Shown here: one piece after another, positions 17,402 to 26,859 of the stretch | Layout: each line of letters begins with the position of its first letter | How positions within the stretch are numbered: the first letter of the stretch is position 1 | Source of the DNA: Actinomyces sp. | GTDB lineage: Bacteria; Actinomycetota; Actinomycetes; Actinomycetales; Actinomycetaceae | DNA length: 64,000 bases | Reading direction: 5' to 3' | Assembly (NCBI GenBank): GCA_022649165.1 | Contig: JALCNR010000005.1 | Coordinates: 62,001 to 126,000, forward strand | Translations under genes and position numbers: made by a program | Notes under the pieces: model-generated | The model's database searches: none | Seen by the model: only the letters and a program-made list of their open reading frames with translations | Told to the model about the DNA's origin: nothing

Positions 17402-17520
17402 GACAGCACAGAATGCCTGGGGAGCCAGGCGGCGGGACGCGGGGTGTGTGGAGATATACGCAGGTCACGGATGAGGACGGCGTGTCGGCGGATTCCCTCG
17501 CGTCGGCATTCTGTGCTGTC
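17402..17520. repeat. Perfect 16-bp inverted repeat, right of the DUF559 gene
   Basis: GACAGCACAGAATGCC (17402-17417) and its exact complement GGCATTCTGTGCTGTC (17505-17520) enclose 87 bp without a gene. The spacing and motif echo the pair at 16245-16362. This could be a small non-autonomous element or paired operators controlling the divergent genes on either side. Confidence 0.55.
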
Positions 17521-17574
17521 GGCACTCCCGCGCGGTCCTCTCCGGCCGTACGCTTCCCACCAGGAGGTTTGACG

Positions 17575-18669
17575 ATGACGACACGAATCGCAGTGGTCGG
17601 CGGCGGTTGGCGGGCGCAGTTCTACGGGCGGCTGGCGCGGGCGCTCCCAGACGAGTTCGACTTGGTCGGGATGACGGCGCGCTCCGCCGCCACGCGGGAG
17701 GAGTGGGAACGCGTCTTCCCCGGCTGCCCTGCGTTCCCGACCGTAGGCGACCTGGTGCGCCGCGCGCGCCCCGACCTGGTCGTCGTCGCCGTGTCGTACA
17801 CGGCCAACGGGGCGGTCTCGCGTTCGCTCGCGATCGACGAGGGCGTCCACGTGCTCGCCGAGACGCCTCCCGCTGCGGACGTCGACGGTCTGCGACGCCT
17901 CTGGGACGCGGTCGGCGGGACCGGCCTGGTCCAGGTCGCCGAGCAGTACCCGGCGCTGCCCGAACACGCGGCCCGCCGCGCGGTCATCCGTAGCGGGGCC
18001 ATCGGCGCGGTCACGCAGGTGCAGGTCTCCTCGACGCACACGTACCATGCGGTGGCGCTGATCCGAAGCTATCTGCGGGAGACGGGCGGCGCCTGCTTCG
18101 GTCCGGCCACGGTCACAGCGCACGTCAGCCGCGCGCCGCTGCTCGATCCCGAGGACCGCTCCGGCTGGCATGACGATCCGCGTCAGGTCGACGCCGCGAC
18201 GACGTTGGCCGTCCTCGACCTGCCTGAGGGCGTCGGCCTCTACGATTTCACCGACAACCAATGGCACAACCGCCTGCTCCACCGCCGCGTGCTGGTGCGC
18301 GGCACCCGCGGCGAGATCTCCGGGGACTCGGTGCGCCACCTGCCTGAGCCCCGCGTCCTCGTGCGTTCCTCCCTGGAACGCCGCCAGACCGGCTACGACC
18401 TGGACCTCGACGGCTTCTGCCTGGAGTCGATCACCTTCGAGGGACGTGCCGTCTACCGCATGCCCTTCCCGGGCCGTCGCTTCTCCGACGAGGACATCGC
18501 GATCGCGACCCTCATGCGCTCGGCCGGGACCTGGGCTCGCGGCGAGGGCGCCCCCGCCTATCCGTTGGCACAGGCCCTGCAGGACCAGCTGCTGGGCCTG
18601 GCCATCGAGTCCTCGGCCGCGCGCGGCGGGGCGCCCGTGCGGACCGAGGTCGAGGCCTGGGGACGCTGA
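17575..18669 (+). CDS. Gfo/Idh/MocA family oxidoreductase
   Basis: The 364-aa protein begins with a Rossmann fold (TTRIAVVGGGWRAQFYGRL) and shows the EXP-like motif as AETPPAAD near 102, where the family has EKP. The C-terminal half has the GFO_IDH_MocA alpha/beta layout. Such enzymes use NAD(P) to oxidise or epimerise sugars and inositols. The start follows CCAGGAGGTTT. The alpha-galactosidase just downstream, on the same strand, hints at a role in galactoside or glycan use. Substrate cannot be read from sequence, and the replaced Lys in EKP makes catalysis less certain. Confidence 0.8.
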   Translation: MTTRIAVVGGGWRAQFYGRLARALPDEFDLVGMTARSAATREEWERVFPGCPAFPTVGDLVRRARPDLVVVAVSYTANGAVSRSLAIDEGVHVLAETPPAADVDGLRRLWDAVGGTGLVQVAEQYPALPEHAARRAVIRSGAIGAVTQVQVSSTHTYHAVALIRSYLRETGGACFGPATVTAHVSRAPLLDPEDRSGWHDDPRQVDAATTLAVLDLPEGVGLYDFTDNQWHNRLLHRRVLVRGTRGEISGDSVRHLPEPRVLVRSSLERRQTGYDLDLDGFCLESITFEGRAVYRMPFPGRRFSDEDIAIATLMRSAGTWARGEGAPAYPLAQALQDQLLGLAIESSAARGGAPVRTEVEAWGR

Positions 18670-18892
18670 CCGCGGGGTCCGCCGGTCCTCCTGCGCCGAG
18701 CCGGTGACCGGGCGCCGCGCCGGAGGGCGGCGCGGGGGAGCGGCGGACCGCGCCCCGTCGGCCGGCATCGGGGGACTCGCGTAATCTGGTCCCCGCGCTC
18801 CGGGGCCGGCGCAAGATCCGCCGAGGCCGGACCCGGCGGCTCGACACGGGACATCGGCAGATTATCCAGGGAACGGTGACGGGATCCGGAAT

Positions 18893-21106
18893 ATGAGAGA
18901 CCAGACGCACGCGCACGCCGAACTCGGTCGGATGATCTACCTCCGGGAGGGAGGCGCCTGCCTCGCCCTCGAGACGCCGGAGGTCGGGCTCCCGAGGATC
19001 CTCTACTGGGGCAGGGACCTCGGGGAGCTGGACGCCGACGAGCTCGGCGACCTCGCCCGGCTGGCGGAACCGCGCCGGACCCGCGGCTTCCTCGACGCGC
19101 CCACGGTCGTCTCCGTGCTGCCCGAGGCCTCCAACGGATGGCAGGGGAGGCCCGGCCTGGAGGGCGACCGGGATGGTCGCGCCTGGTCGACCCGGCTCGT
19201 GGTGCGCTCGCTGGACGTCATCGAGGGGCCGGAGTCGTCGGCCTGCGTCGCCGAGGTGCGCTGCCGGGCGATCGACGAGGCCGCAGGGCTCGAGGTGGCC
19301 TGGACCCTGCAGGTGCTCCGCGGCGGCGCGGCGCGCCAGCGCGCCCGCGTGACGAACCTCGACGAGGCCCGCTACCGGCTCGACCATCTCGACCTCGCTG
19401 TGCCCATCCCCGCCCGGTGCGACGAACTGCTCGACTTCGCAGGCCGGTGGTCGAAGGAACGCGTCCCCCAGCGCCAGTCCTGGAACGTCGGCACGCATCT
19501 GCGCGAGGCGCGCCGCGGGCGCCCCGGCGCGGACTCCGCGACCCTGCTCATCGCCGGGCCGTCCGGTTTCGATTTCGCGCGCGGGCAGGTCTGGGCCGTC
19601 CATGAGGCCTGGTCGGGCGACCACCGGACCTACGCGGAGTCGACGGCCAGCGGGGAGAGGACGTTGGCGGGCGGGGAACTGCTCGGCCCCGGGGAGGTCG
19701 TCCTCGCGCGGGGTGAGGCCTACACCTCCCCCTGGCTCTACTTCGCCTGGGGCGACGGCCTGGACGATCTGGCCTCGCGCTTCCACCGCTACCTGCGCGC
19801 CCGGCCGGAGCACCCGCGGTCCCCGAGGCCGGTCACCCTCAACGTCTGGCAGGCCGTCTACTTCGATCAGGACCGCGGGAAGCTCCAGGCCCTGGCTCAG
19901 GCGGCGCACGAGATCGGCGTCGAGAGATTCGTCCTGGACGACGGGTGGTTCGCGGGGCGGCGCGACGACACGGCGGGCCTGGGCGACTGGTTCGTGGATC
20001 CCCAGGTGTGGCCCGGCGACTCCCTCGCCGGATTCTCGAGGGCGGTGCGCGGGAGCGGCATGGAGTTCGGGCTCTGGTTCGAGCCCGAGATGGTCAACCC
20101 CGACTCCGACCTGTTCCGGGCCCACCCCGACTGGGTGCTGCGGCCGGAGGGGAGGCTCCCGATGACGGGACGCCACCAGCAGGTCCTCAACCTGACAGTC
20201 CCCGAGGCGTGGGACCACCTGCTGGAGCGCATCGTCACGCTGGTCCGCGGCATCGGCGTCGACTACATCAAGTGGGACCACAACCGCGACCTGGTGGAGG
20301 CGGGCGACGCCACCAGCGGGCGCCCGGCCGTCCACGGGCAGACCCTGGCCCTCTACCGGCTCATCGACGCCATCCGCGAGCAGTGCCCGGGTCTGGAGAT
20401 CGAGTCCTGCGCGTCGGGCGGGGCGCGCGTCGACCTGGAGATCCTCCAGCGCACGCAGCGCGTGTGGGCCTCGGATTGCATCGACGCGATTGAGAGGCAG
20501 GACATCCAGAGGTGGACCTCCCAGCTGATCCCCCTGGAGATGATCGGCGCCCACGTCGAGGCCGGCCGCTCGCACACGACCGGACGCCGGCTCCCGCTGC
20601 CGCTCCGGGCCGCGACAGCCCTCTTCGGCCACTTCGGCATCGAGTGGGACATCACGGAGATCAGCCAGGAGGAGCGCCGCGCCCTGGCCGGCTGGATCCG
20701 CGTCTACAAGGAGCATCGCGCGCTGCTGCATTCGGGCCGGCTGGTGCGCCGGGACGTCGGGTGGCTCGGCGGCGTGCTGTGGGGCGTCGTCTCCGAGGAC
20801 GGGGCCGAGGCCCTGTACGCCCTGGACGTCCTCACGCGGACGTCGGCCTCGCCGGTCGGCCCGCTGCCGCTGCCCGGACTCGATCCCGAGGCGCGCTACT
20901 CGGTGCGCAGGATCGCCGCCCCGGCGGACGGGGCGGACGAGAACGCCTTCGCCCGCCCCCGGTGGTGGGACGGGCAGTGTCGGGCGAGCGGGCGGATGCT
21001 GGGCGAGGCCGGACTCCCGCTCCCGCAGTTCGAGGTGGAGGCGGCGGTCCTCCTGGAGGTCCGCAGGATCAGTCCCGCAGGGCCGCCCTCGTCGTGTGGC
21101 GGGTGA
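18893..21106 (+). CDS. GH36 alpha-galactosidase
   Basis: The 737-aa enzyme belongs to glycoside hydrolase family 36. The catalytic nucleophile is the Asp of YIKWDHNRD near 460, and the acid/base is in the WASDCIDAIERQ segment near 525, preceded by ESCASGGARVD. The N-terminal beta-sandwich (1-290) and the (beta/alpha)8 barrel with VLDDGWF near 346 match the usual tetrameric bacterial enzymes of 720-750 aa. There is no signal peptide, so it acts inside the cell on raffinose-type sugars or host galactosides. No transporter lies beside it. The start ATG lacks a strong ribosome site. GH36 also includes alpha-N-acetylgalactosaminidases, which cannot be excluded. Confidence 0.9.
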   Translation: MRDQTHAHAELGRMIYLREGGACLALETPEVGLPRILYWGRDLGELDADELGDLARLAEPRRTRGFLDAPTVVSVLPEASNGWQGRPGLEGDRDGRAWSTRLVVRSLDVIEGPESSACVAEVRCRAIDEAAGLEVAWTLQVLRGGAARQRARVTNLDEARYRLDHLDLAVPIPARCDELLDFAGRWSKERVPQRQSWNVGTHLREARRGRPGADSATLLIAGPSGFDFARGQVWAVHEAWSGDHRTYAESTASGERTLAGGELLGPGEVVLARGEAYTSPWLYFAWGDGLDDLASRFHRYLRARPEHPRSPRPVTLNVWQAVYFDQDRGKLQALAQAAHEIGVERFVLDDGWFAGRRDDTAGLGDWFVDPQVWPGDSLAGFSRAVRGSGMEFGLWFEPEMVNPDSDLFRAHPDWVLRPEGRLPMTGRHQQVLNLTVPEAWDHLLERIVTLVRGIGVDYIKWDHNRDLVEAGDATSGRPAVHGQTLALYRLIDAIREQCPGLEIESCASGGARVDLEILQRTQRVWASDCIDAIERQDIQRWTSQLIPLEMIGAHVEAGRSHTTGRRLPLPLRAATALFGHFGIEWDITEISQEERRALAGWIRVYKEHRALLHSGRLVRRDVGWLGGVLWGVVSEDGAEALYALDVLTRTSASPVGPLPLPGLDPEARYSVRRIAAPADGADENAFARPRWWDGQCRASGRMLGEAGLPLPQFEVEAAVLLEVRRISPAGPPSSCGG

Positions 21107-21490
21107 GGTCCGCGGCGGCCGGGTACACCTAGGAACAGCGGCAGGCCGATGAGTTGGAGATCAGCGCCGTGAAGCCGTGCTCGCCGAACAGCGCGTCGCG
21201 GCCCTGGCCGAACACGGCCACGGCGCACATCGCCAGGGCGATGACGGACCCCGCGGAATAGAGCCTGGAGCGGAAGGGCAGTTCGGAGACGTCGTGGCCC
21301 TGGGCTGGGAACGCCCGGCGGAACTTCAGATGCGACCATGCGATGCCCATCCAGGTGATGAACCCGGCCAGGCCCGAGGTGTTGACCAGCCACACATACG
21401 TGTTCCCGTCCCCGACGAGTGAGGACGCCAGGCAGGCGCCGCCCACGACGGTGGTCGCCCAGTTGAACCAGTAGTTCCAGCCGATGGTGC
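21080..21490 (-). pseudogene. Remnant of an amino-acid permease (LysP-like)
   Basis: On the minus strand from about 21490, GWNYWFNWATTVV begins mid-protein and continues through FITWMGIAWSHLKFRRAF, SELPFRSRLYSAGSVIALAMC and ALFGEHGFTALISN, the C-terminal half of a lysine-type APC permease. The frame then breaks near 21140; LIGLPLFLG continues in another frame. The N-terminal half is absent. It therefore cannot make a working transporter. A dispersed-repeat copy (21079-21100) sits at its 3' end. Confidence 0.7.
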
Positions 21491-21730
21491 CGCCGCCCGC
21501 GTCGATGCCGACGACACCGTCCCCGCAACCCCCCTTGACGCAGGACAGGGGCGATCCTGGGGGGAGGGACTTTGGCCCTGACTCCGCCCACCCTTTCAAT
21601 CCTTCAAACAAACAGGGATTGACCTGCGGGAACGTCGGACCGATCGGGCTCGAAACTGCGACCAAAGTCCTACAGTGGGAGCTGCCGGGTTCAGCGACGA
21701 CCCGGCTCACGATGACAAGGGAGTGATCAA

Positions 21731-22783
21731 ATGTCTGAAGTCATGCTCGCGGAGCGCTTCTACGCCGATGGGAGGCGCATCGCGCTCGAGGAGGTCCCCA
21801 TCCCGGAGCCCGGACCCGGCCAGGTGCGCATCAAGGTGGAGTACTGCGGAATCTGCCATTCCGACATCTCACTGGTGAACGGCACCTTCCCCGCGCAGCT
21901 GCCGGTGGTCACCCAGGGGCACGAGGCCTCGGGCACCATCGAGAAGCTCGGGCCCGGCGTCACCGAGTGGCAGGTCGGGGACCGCGTCATCCCGGCGGCC
22001 GGCCGGCCGTGCCTGAAGTGCCGCCGCTGCCGTCGCGGCGACTTCCCCAACTGCCTGAACCTGCAGCTCATGGCCTTCGCCTATGACGGGGCGTGGGCGC
22101 AGTACACAATCGCCTCGTCGATGGGCCTGACCCGCGTCCCCGACGAGGTCGACATGCGGCAGGCGGCGATCCTGGCCGACGCCGTGTCGACCCCCTTCGG
22201 CGCCGTCGTGCGCACCGGCAAGGTCCACCCCGGCAACGCGGTGGGCGTGTGGGGCCTGGGCGGGGTGGGGACCCATATCGTCCAGCTCGCCCGCCTGGCC
22301 GGCGGCGTGCCCGTCATCGGATTCGACGTCGACGACTTCGCCCTCGAGCGGGCGAAGAAGCTGGGCGCCGATCACGTCTTCCGCTCCGACGACCCGGATC
22401 TGCTGGCCAAGGTCACCGAGGCCACCGGCGGGCGCATGATCGACGTCGCCTTCGACGCGGTCGGCATCCGCTCGACCCTGCGGCAGGCGGTCGCCAGCCT
22501 CGACCACTCGGGGCGGGTCGTCGTGGTCGGGATGTCCGCCCAGGAGGTCGCGCTGGGCACCTCCGTCACCGAGTTCAACCTGGCGGAGAAGCAGATCCTC
22601 GGGCACACGGGCTACAAGAACCAGGACATCTCGATGCTCGCCGAGATGCTGAGGTACGGCCGCCTGGACCTCACCCAGTCGGTGTCCGAGGTCGTGCCCC
22701 TGCGCGAGATCCAGACCGGCCTCGACCATCTGGAGGGCAAGGTCGGCCACCCGATCCGGATCCTGGTCGACCCCTGGGCGTGA
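21731..22783 (+). CDS. Zinc-dependent alcohol dehydrogenase
   Basis: The 350-aa medium-chain dehydrogenase has the catalytic zinc site CGICHSDI (Cys near 38) and GHEASG (His-Glu near 61), a structural zinc loop CLKCRRCRRGDFPNC near 97, and a Rossmann motif GVWGLGGVGTHIVQLARL near 177. It interconverts primary alcohols and aldehydes with NAD(P). The CxxC..CxxC lobe fits the AdhA/AdhP type. It stands alone: the start follows GGGAGTGATCAA, and a TACAGT hexamer about 60 bp upstream could be its -10. Substrate range is not visible. Confidence 0.9.
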   Translation: MSEVMLAERFYADGRRIALEEVPIPEPGPGQVRIKVEYCGICHSDISLVNGTFPAQLPVVTQGHEASGTIEKLGPGVTEWQVGDRVIPAAGRPCLKCRRCRRGDFPNCLNLQLMAFAYDGAWAQYTIASSMGLTRVPDEVDMRQAAILADAVSTPFGAVVRTGKVHPGNAVGVWGLGGVGTHIVQLARLAGGVPVIGFDVDDFALERAKKLGADHVFRSDDPDLLAKVTEATGGRMIDVAFDAVGIRSTLRQAVASLDHSGRVVVVGMSAQEVALGTSVTEFNLAEKQILGHTGYKNQDISMLAEMLRYGRLDLTQSVSEVVPLREIQTGLDHLEGKVGHPIRILVDPWA

Positions 22784-22841
22784 GCCCGGGCCTGCGGCGC
22801 GGGTCCGTGGCCTGCGGGCGGGGGACGCGCGGGCGGGGCCC

Positions 22842-23243
22842 TCACCCCGTCCGGCCCGCGGCCCCGTCCGCCCGGGCGGCGGCCTGCCGCTCGAGTTCGC
22901 GGGCGAGGACGTGGGCGTGGCTGCGTCCGATGTCGCGCGTGGCGACCAGCAGGGTCACCGTCCCGGCCCGGCAGCGCCTCGCGAGGGCGGCGAGGGCCGG
23001 GACGGCGTCCAGCTCGGCGGCGTAGCGGTCCCGGAACGCCTCGTCGGAGATGTCCCCGTGGTGCCACGCCCGGCGCAGGTCGGTGGAGGGGGCCAGGTCC
23101 TTCGCCCACTCGTCCATGCCGAGGGCGTCCTTGCGGACGCCCCGGGGCCACAGCCGGTCGACCAGCACCCGGTACCCGTCCTCCGGTGCGGCGGCGTCGT
23201 AGACCCGCTTGATGCGGATCGCCCTGTCAGCGTTGGACAACAC
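22842..23243 (-). CDS. DUF488 family protein
   Basis: The 133-aa protein shows the DUF488 pattern: IRIKRVYD at the start, YRVLVDRLWPRGV, WAKDLAPSTDLRRAWHH and VTLLVATRD. The function is unknown; some members are proposed to bind metals or act on nucleic acids. It starts with GTG at 23243 after GGGGAGATGATCG and overlaps the last 17 bases of the dehydrogenase gene, so the two are translationally coupled. Confidence 0.85.
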   Translation of the reverse strand: MLSNADRAIRIKRVYDAAAPEDGYRVLVDRLWPRGVRKDALGMDEWAKDLAPSTDLRRAWHHGDISDEAFRDRYAAELDAVPALAALARRCRAGTVTLLVATRDIGRSHAHVLARELERQAAARADGAAGRTG

Positions 23244-24177
23244 CGATCATCTCCCCGCCCAGCCCGAGCAGCGCGCGAACATTGTGGCTGACGCGCTCCT
23301 CCACCCCGATCGGCCGGTTGCCCGCGACATGGGGGGTGATGACGATGTTCGGAGCGTCCCACAGCGGCGAGCCGGCCGGCAGCGGCTCCGTCGAGGCGAC
23401 GTCCAACGCCGCCGCGCCGAGGCGGCCCTCGCGCAGCGCGGAGGCGAGGGCGTCCTCGTCCACGCCCGAGCCGCGGCCGACGTTGACCACATGGGCGCGG
23501 TCGGGCAGGACGCCGATCGTGTGCTCGTCCAGGGCGCCGCGCGTGTCGGGGCGGTCGGGCAGGACCATGACCAGGACGTCGGCGGTGGACAGGGCGGCGT
23601 CGACCTCGTCGGGGGAGGAACCGACGACGGGGAACCCCGCGCGCTCGCCGGCGGTGTGGGCGATCCCGGTGACGCGGGCGCCCATCGCGGAGAACCGCCG
23701 CGCGATCTCCTGGCCGATCGCCCCGAAGCCCCAGACCACGACGTCCGACCCGATGAGCGTGGTCACGGCGTCGGCGGAATGCAGCGGCCGAGGGCCGGTG
23801 AGCTCCGTGGCCCAGCGGTGCTCGGCGCGGGCGCGCTCGCACAGGGGGATGCTGCGCAGGGTGGCCAGGGCGAGGGCCAGCGCGTGCTCGGCGACGGTCT
23901 TGTCGTGGAAATGGACGCCCTTGGTGATGATGACCTCGGGGGGAAGATCCAGCGCGAGCAGCGCATCCGGGCCCGCCGCCAGCGTCTGCACCCAGCGCAG
24001 CCGGGGCAGGTCGGCGAGGAACGACCCGATGTCCGGGTTCTGTCCCCAGATGACGACCGCCTCCGCGTCGCGGTGCTGCGGCGGGACCGGCTGCAGCTCG
24101 TCGACGGGGACGACGCGGACATCGTCGGGAACGTCGAACGCGCCGAACGCCACGGTGTCGGAGATGAGGATCTTCAT
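23227..24177 (-). CDS. D-isomer-specific 2-hydroxyacid dehydrogenase
   Basis: The 316-aa protein has the NAD-binding motif VVWGFGAIGQEIARRF near 150, followed by VNVGRGSGVDEDAL near 228 and NIVITPHVAGN near 284, whose His is the catalytic acid. A Glu is supplied by the LDVASTEPLP segment. Enzymes of this family reduce 2-oxoacids or glyoxylate. The start at 24177 gives the typical MKILISDT strand. It is the first gene of a two-gene operon with DUF488; the link between them is unknown. Confidence 0.85.
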   Translation of the reverse strand: MKILISDTVAFGAFDVPDDVRVVPVDELQPVPPQHRDAEAVVIWGQNPDIGSFLADLPRLRWVQTLAAGPDALLALDLPPEVIITKGVHFHDKTVAEHALALALATLRSIPLCERARAEHRWATELTGPRPLHSADAVTTLIGSDVVVWGFGAIGQEIARRFSAMGARVTGIAHTAGERAGFPVVGSSPDEVDAALSTADVLVMVLPDRPDTRGALDEHTIGVLPDRAHVVNVGRGSGVDEDALASALREGRLGAAALDVASTEPLPAGSPLWDAPNIVITPHVAGNRPIGVEERVSHNVRALLGLGGEMIGVVQR

Positions 24178-24274
24178 GTGTCCTGCCTTCCAGGAGTCGT
24201 GCCAGGAGTCGTTCGTACCCGCGTCCAGTGTGCCCCCTCCGGGCCGGGGAGGGGAGGCCTGTAGGCTGGATCCC

Positions 24275-25156
24275 ATGGGCAAGGCCAGTCGTCGCAAGAA
24301 GGTCGTCACATCCGCCGCGCGTCCCGCGTACCGGGCGCCGATCCCCTTCCGGGAGCGTCCCTTCGACGGTCTTCCCGCCGAGATCCAACTGGTCGCGATG
24401 CGCGAGTTCATCCCCTGCGCGGTCCTGCCCGCGCGCACGACCGCGGAGCACGGCGGCGTCGACGTCGACATCGTCACCCTGCTGCCCGACGGGCACGGCG
24501 CCATGGTGCGCGGCGACGGACGCATCCTGGTGGGGCTCCAGACGCGATTCCACTCCGGCGACCTCTCGCACGACGCGGGCGGCGCGCTGGCGGCCGCGAT
24601 CGCCCGCAAGGAGGCGGGCGAGGAGGGCATGGTCTCCGTCGACGTGCGCGACCCCGCGCCGCGCCTGCAGGATCTGCTCGACCCGGCTGTGGCGCCCGAC
24701 CTGCAGGTCCGCGAGGACTTCGGGTACTGGTTCGACCCCGAGGCGGAGGTCACCCCCGAGATGGAGCAGGCCCTGGAGCGCAACCGCGCCGACGTGGTCC
24801 CCACCCGGGCCGTCCCCGGCGTCGAGGGCATGTACTGGTGCGAGATGAACCACACCTTCATCCGCTACGTCACGGACTACCCCGAGTCGCGTCTGTTCAC
24901 CGCGCTGGCCCGCCTGCAACTGGACGGAACGGCCCGCATCGGGGAGGGATCGCGCTTCGTCGGCGCCTTCCGAGCCTGCGGCCTAGCGATCCCCGTCTTC
25001 CAGCTGGAGGACGGCGTGGGCCCCGACGACGTCGCGTCCGACGCCCGTGCGCTCGCCGATGGGCTGGAGGCCGTCCTCGGGGCGGACGAGCCACTGACCC
25101 CCGAACTGAGGCGCGTGCGCGACGGGCTGGTCTCCCGCCAGGTGACCATCCGATAG
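24275..25156 (+). CDS. DUF5926 family protein
   Basis: The 293-aa protein is an actinobacterial DUF5926 member: a very basic start (MGKASRRKKV, nucleic-acid-binding in character) followed by RPFDGLPAEIQLVAMREFIP and YWFDPEAEVTPEMEQALERNR. Function is unknown. In many actinobacteria it sits next to a family 2 glycosyltransferase, as it does here. Confidence 0.8.
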   Translation: MGKASRRKKVVTSAARPAYRAPIPFRERPFDGLPAEIQLVAMREFIPCAVLPARTTAEHGGVDVDIVTLLPDGHGAMVRGDGRILVGLQTRFHSGDLSHDAGGALAAAIARKEAGEEGMVSVDVRDPAPRLQDLLDPAVAPDLQVREDFGYWFDPEAEVTPEMEQALERNRADVVPTRAVPGVEGMYWCEMNHTFIRYVTDYPESRLFTALARLQLDGTARIGEGSRFVGAFRACGLAIPVFQLEDGVGPDDVASDARALADGLEAVLGADEPLTPELRRVRDGLVSRQVTIR

Positions 25157-25171
25157 GGCGGCGCGGGCCCC

Positions 25172-25193
25172 GTCCTCGCCCCTCGGGGCGGAC
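25172..25193 (+). terminator. Possible terminator after the DUF5926 gene
   Basis: GTCC-T-CGCCCC and GGGGCG-GAC form a short stem with one bulge, 16 bp after the stop at 25156. No T-run follows. Confidence 0.4.
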
Positions 25194-25252
25194 CCGTCGG
25201 TCGAAGCCCGTCGGCGGCCTCCCCGCACGCCGAGTCGGCCTAAAATCGAGGT

Positions 25253-26203
25253 ATGAACCCCCGCCCCGACCCCCATCCTCGGGCGACGCGCGACGAGCCG
25301 CAGCGGGTTGCGGCCGTCATCCCCGCACACAACGCCGAACGGGACATCGCCTCCACGGTGCGGTCGTGCCGGGCGATTCCGGGAGTGGATCTGCTGGTCG
25401 TGGTCGATGACGGGTCCGAGGACGACACGGGGCGCAATGCGCGCCAGGCCGGCGCCGTGGTGGTGCGCCACTCCGTGACGCGGGGGCGGGCCTCGGCGAT
25501 GGAGACGGGCGTCAAGGTGGCCGCGATGCGCGACCGGGCGGACTGGCCGCCCAGGCTGCTGCTTTTCCTCTCGGCGGACCTGGGGGAATCGGCGGTCGAG
25601 GCCTCGGCGCTGGTCGAGGCCGTGATGTCGGGACAGGCCGACTGCGCCTGCGCGGCGCCTCCGGCCGCTTCTCCGCAGGTCGGACGCACTATGGCGGAGA
25701 AGCGGGCGCGCTGGGGAATCCGCCTGATGACGGGGTGGGAGCCGCAGGCGCCCCTGTCCGAGCAACGGTGCCTGACGAGGGCGGCGCTGACCTCCGTGAT
25801 GCCGTTCTCGACCGGATACGGGCTGGAGCCCGGCGAGACCATCGATCTGCTGGTGGCCGGTTTCCGGATGGTCGAGGTGCCGTGCACCTTCGTGCACCTG
25901 GGGTCGGACACGACGATCGGCGAGCTCAACCGCGCCGCGCGTCTGCGCGACGCCCTGCTGGCCATCGAGCAGCGCCTCCTCCGGGGGGTGCGTCTGCCGG
26001 CGAATGTGCGGCGCGCGGCCGCGCGCGCCCAGCGGGCCGGAGTCCCCTATCCGAGCGACGAGGCTCGCGCCCTGCTGACGGGCGCCGTGGGGGGACCCGG
26101 AGGCCCGGGCGGTCCCAGGGGCCCGAGGAGGCCCGGAGGGTCCAGCGGCACCGGGGAACCGGGGAGGTCGGGCCCCTCTGCCGCCTCGGGCGCGGACTCG
26201 TGA
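25253..26203 (+). CDS. Family 2 glycosyltransferase
   Basis: The 316-aa GT-A enzyme has AAVIPAHNAERDI near 20, VVDDGSEDDT near 50 (nucleotide-sugar binding) and a SADLGES segment near 105 in the place of DxD. The fold resembles cytoplasmic polyprenyl-phosphate or glucosyl-3-phosphoglycerate synthase types. No membrane segment follows. The last 45 residues are a Gly/Pro repeat tail (GGPGGPGGPRGP), probably disordered. It overlaps the next gene by 4 bp (GTGA). Donor and acceptor are unknown. Confidence 0.8.
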   Translation: MNPRPDPHPRATRDEPQRVAAVIPAHNAERDIASTVRSCRAIPGVDLLVVVDDGSEDDTGRNARQAGAVVVRHSVTRGRASAMETGVKVAAMRDRADWPPRLLLFLSADLGESAVEASALVEAVMSGQADCACAAPPAASPQVGRTMAEKRARWGIRLMTGWEPQAPLSEQRCLTRAALTSVMPFSTGYGLEPGETIDLLVAGFRMVEVPCTFVHLGSDTTIGELNRAARLRDALLAIEQRLLRGVRLPANVRRAAARAQRAGVPYPSDEARALLTGAVGGPGGPGGPRGPRRPGGSSGTGEPGRSGPSAASGADS

Positions 26204-26856
26204 GCGGGGACGCGCCGGAGGGGAACCTCCTCCCGGATCTGCGCGAGGGGGTGTTCGGCCCGGAGGGGCTGGTCCTCGGCCCGGACGGGCTGGCGCGCCC
26301 CGCGTGGGCGGCCAGCGACCCCCTGTTGCGCGAGTACTACGACACCGAGTGGGGACTGCCCGTGCGCGACGAACGGGGCGTCTTCGAGCGGCTCAGCCTC
26401 GAAGCCTTCCAGTCCGGCCTGTCCTGGTCGACGATCCTGCGCAAGCGGCCGGCGTTTCGAACGGCGTTTCTGAGGTTCGATCCCGACGCGGTGGCGGCCT
26501 TCGGCCCCGCCGACGAGGAGCGGCTGCTGTCCGACGCCGGCATCATCCGCAATCGCGCGAAGATCCGGGCGACGATCTCCAACGCCCGGGCGACCGTGGC
26601 GCTCCGGGCGTCCCGGCCGGGCGGGCTGGCGGCCCTGGTCTGGTCGTACGCGCCTGAGCGCATGCCCGCGCCGCGCACCCTGGGGGAGGTCCCGACGCGA
26701 TCCCCGGAGTCCGAGGCGCTGGCCCGGGAGCTGCGCCGCAGGGGCTTCCGCTTCGTCGGACCGACGACGATGTTCGCCCTCATGGAGGCCATCGGCGTCG
26801 TCGACACCCATCTGGCCGGCGCCCACCGCCCGCGCCCGCGGGCCGCCTCCAGGTGA
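26200..26856 (+). CDS. tag: DNA-3-methyladenine glycosylase I
   Basis: The 218-aa enzyme removes 3-methyladenine from alkylated DNA. LREYYDTEWGLPVRDERGVFERLSLE and QSGLSWSTILRKRPAFR are the family signature, with DTEWG replacing the usual DxEWG, and the C-terminus has FVGPTTMFALMEAIGVVDTH. The GTG start lies in the stop of the glycosyltransferase gene (GTGA). The first 35 residues extend beyond the usual start, so a later start is possible. It converges on copA, with only 3 bp between the two stops. Confidence 0.9.
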   Translation: MSGDAPEGNLLPDLREGVFGPEGLVLGPDGLARPAWAASDPLLREYYDTEWGLPVRDERGVFERLSLEAFQSGLSWSTILRKRPAFRTAFLRFDPDAVAAFGPADEERLLSDAGIIRNRAKIRATISNARATVALRASRPGGLAALVWSYAPERMPAPRTLGEVPTRSPESEALARELRRRGFRFVGPTTMFALMEAIGVVDTHLAGAHRPRPRAASR

Positions 26857-26859
26857 GGG

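Noticed and set aside
18512-20731. Minus-strand frame opposite the GH36 gene
   Set aside because: Shadow of the alpha-galactosidase; no conserved motif.
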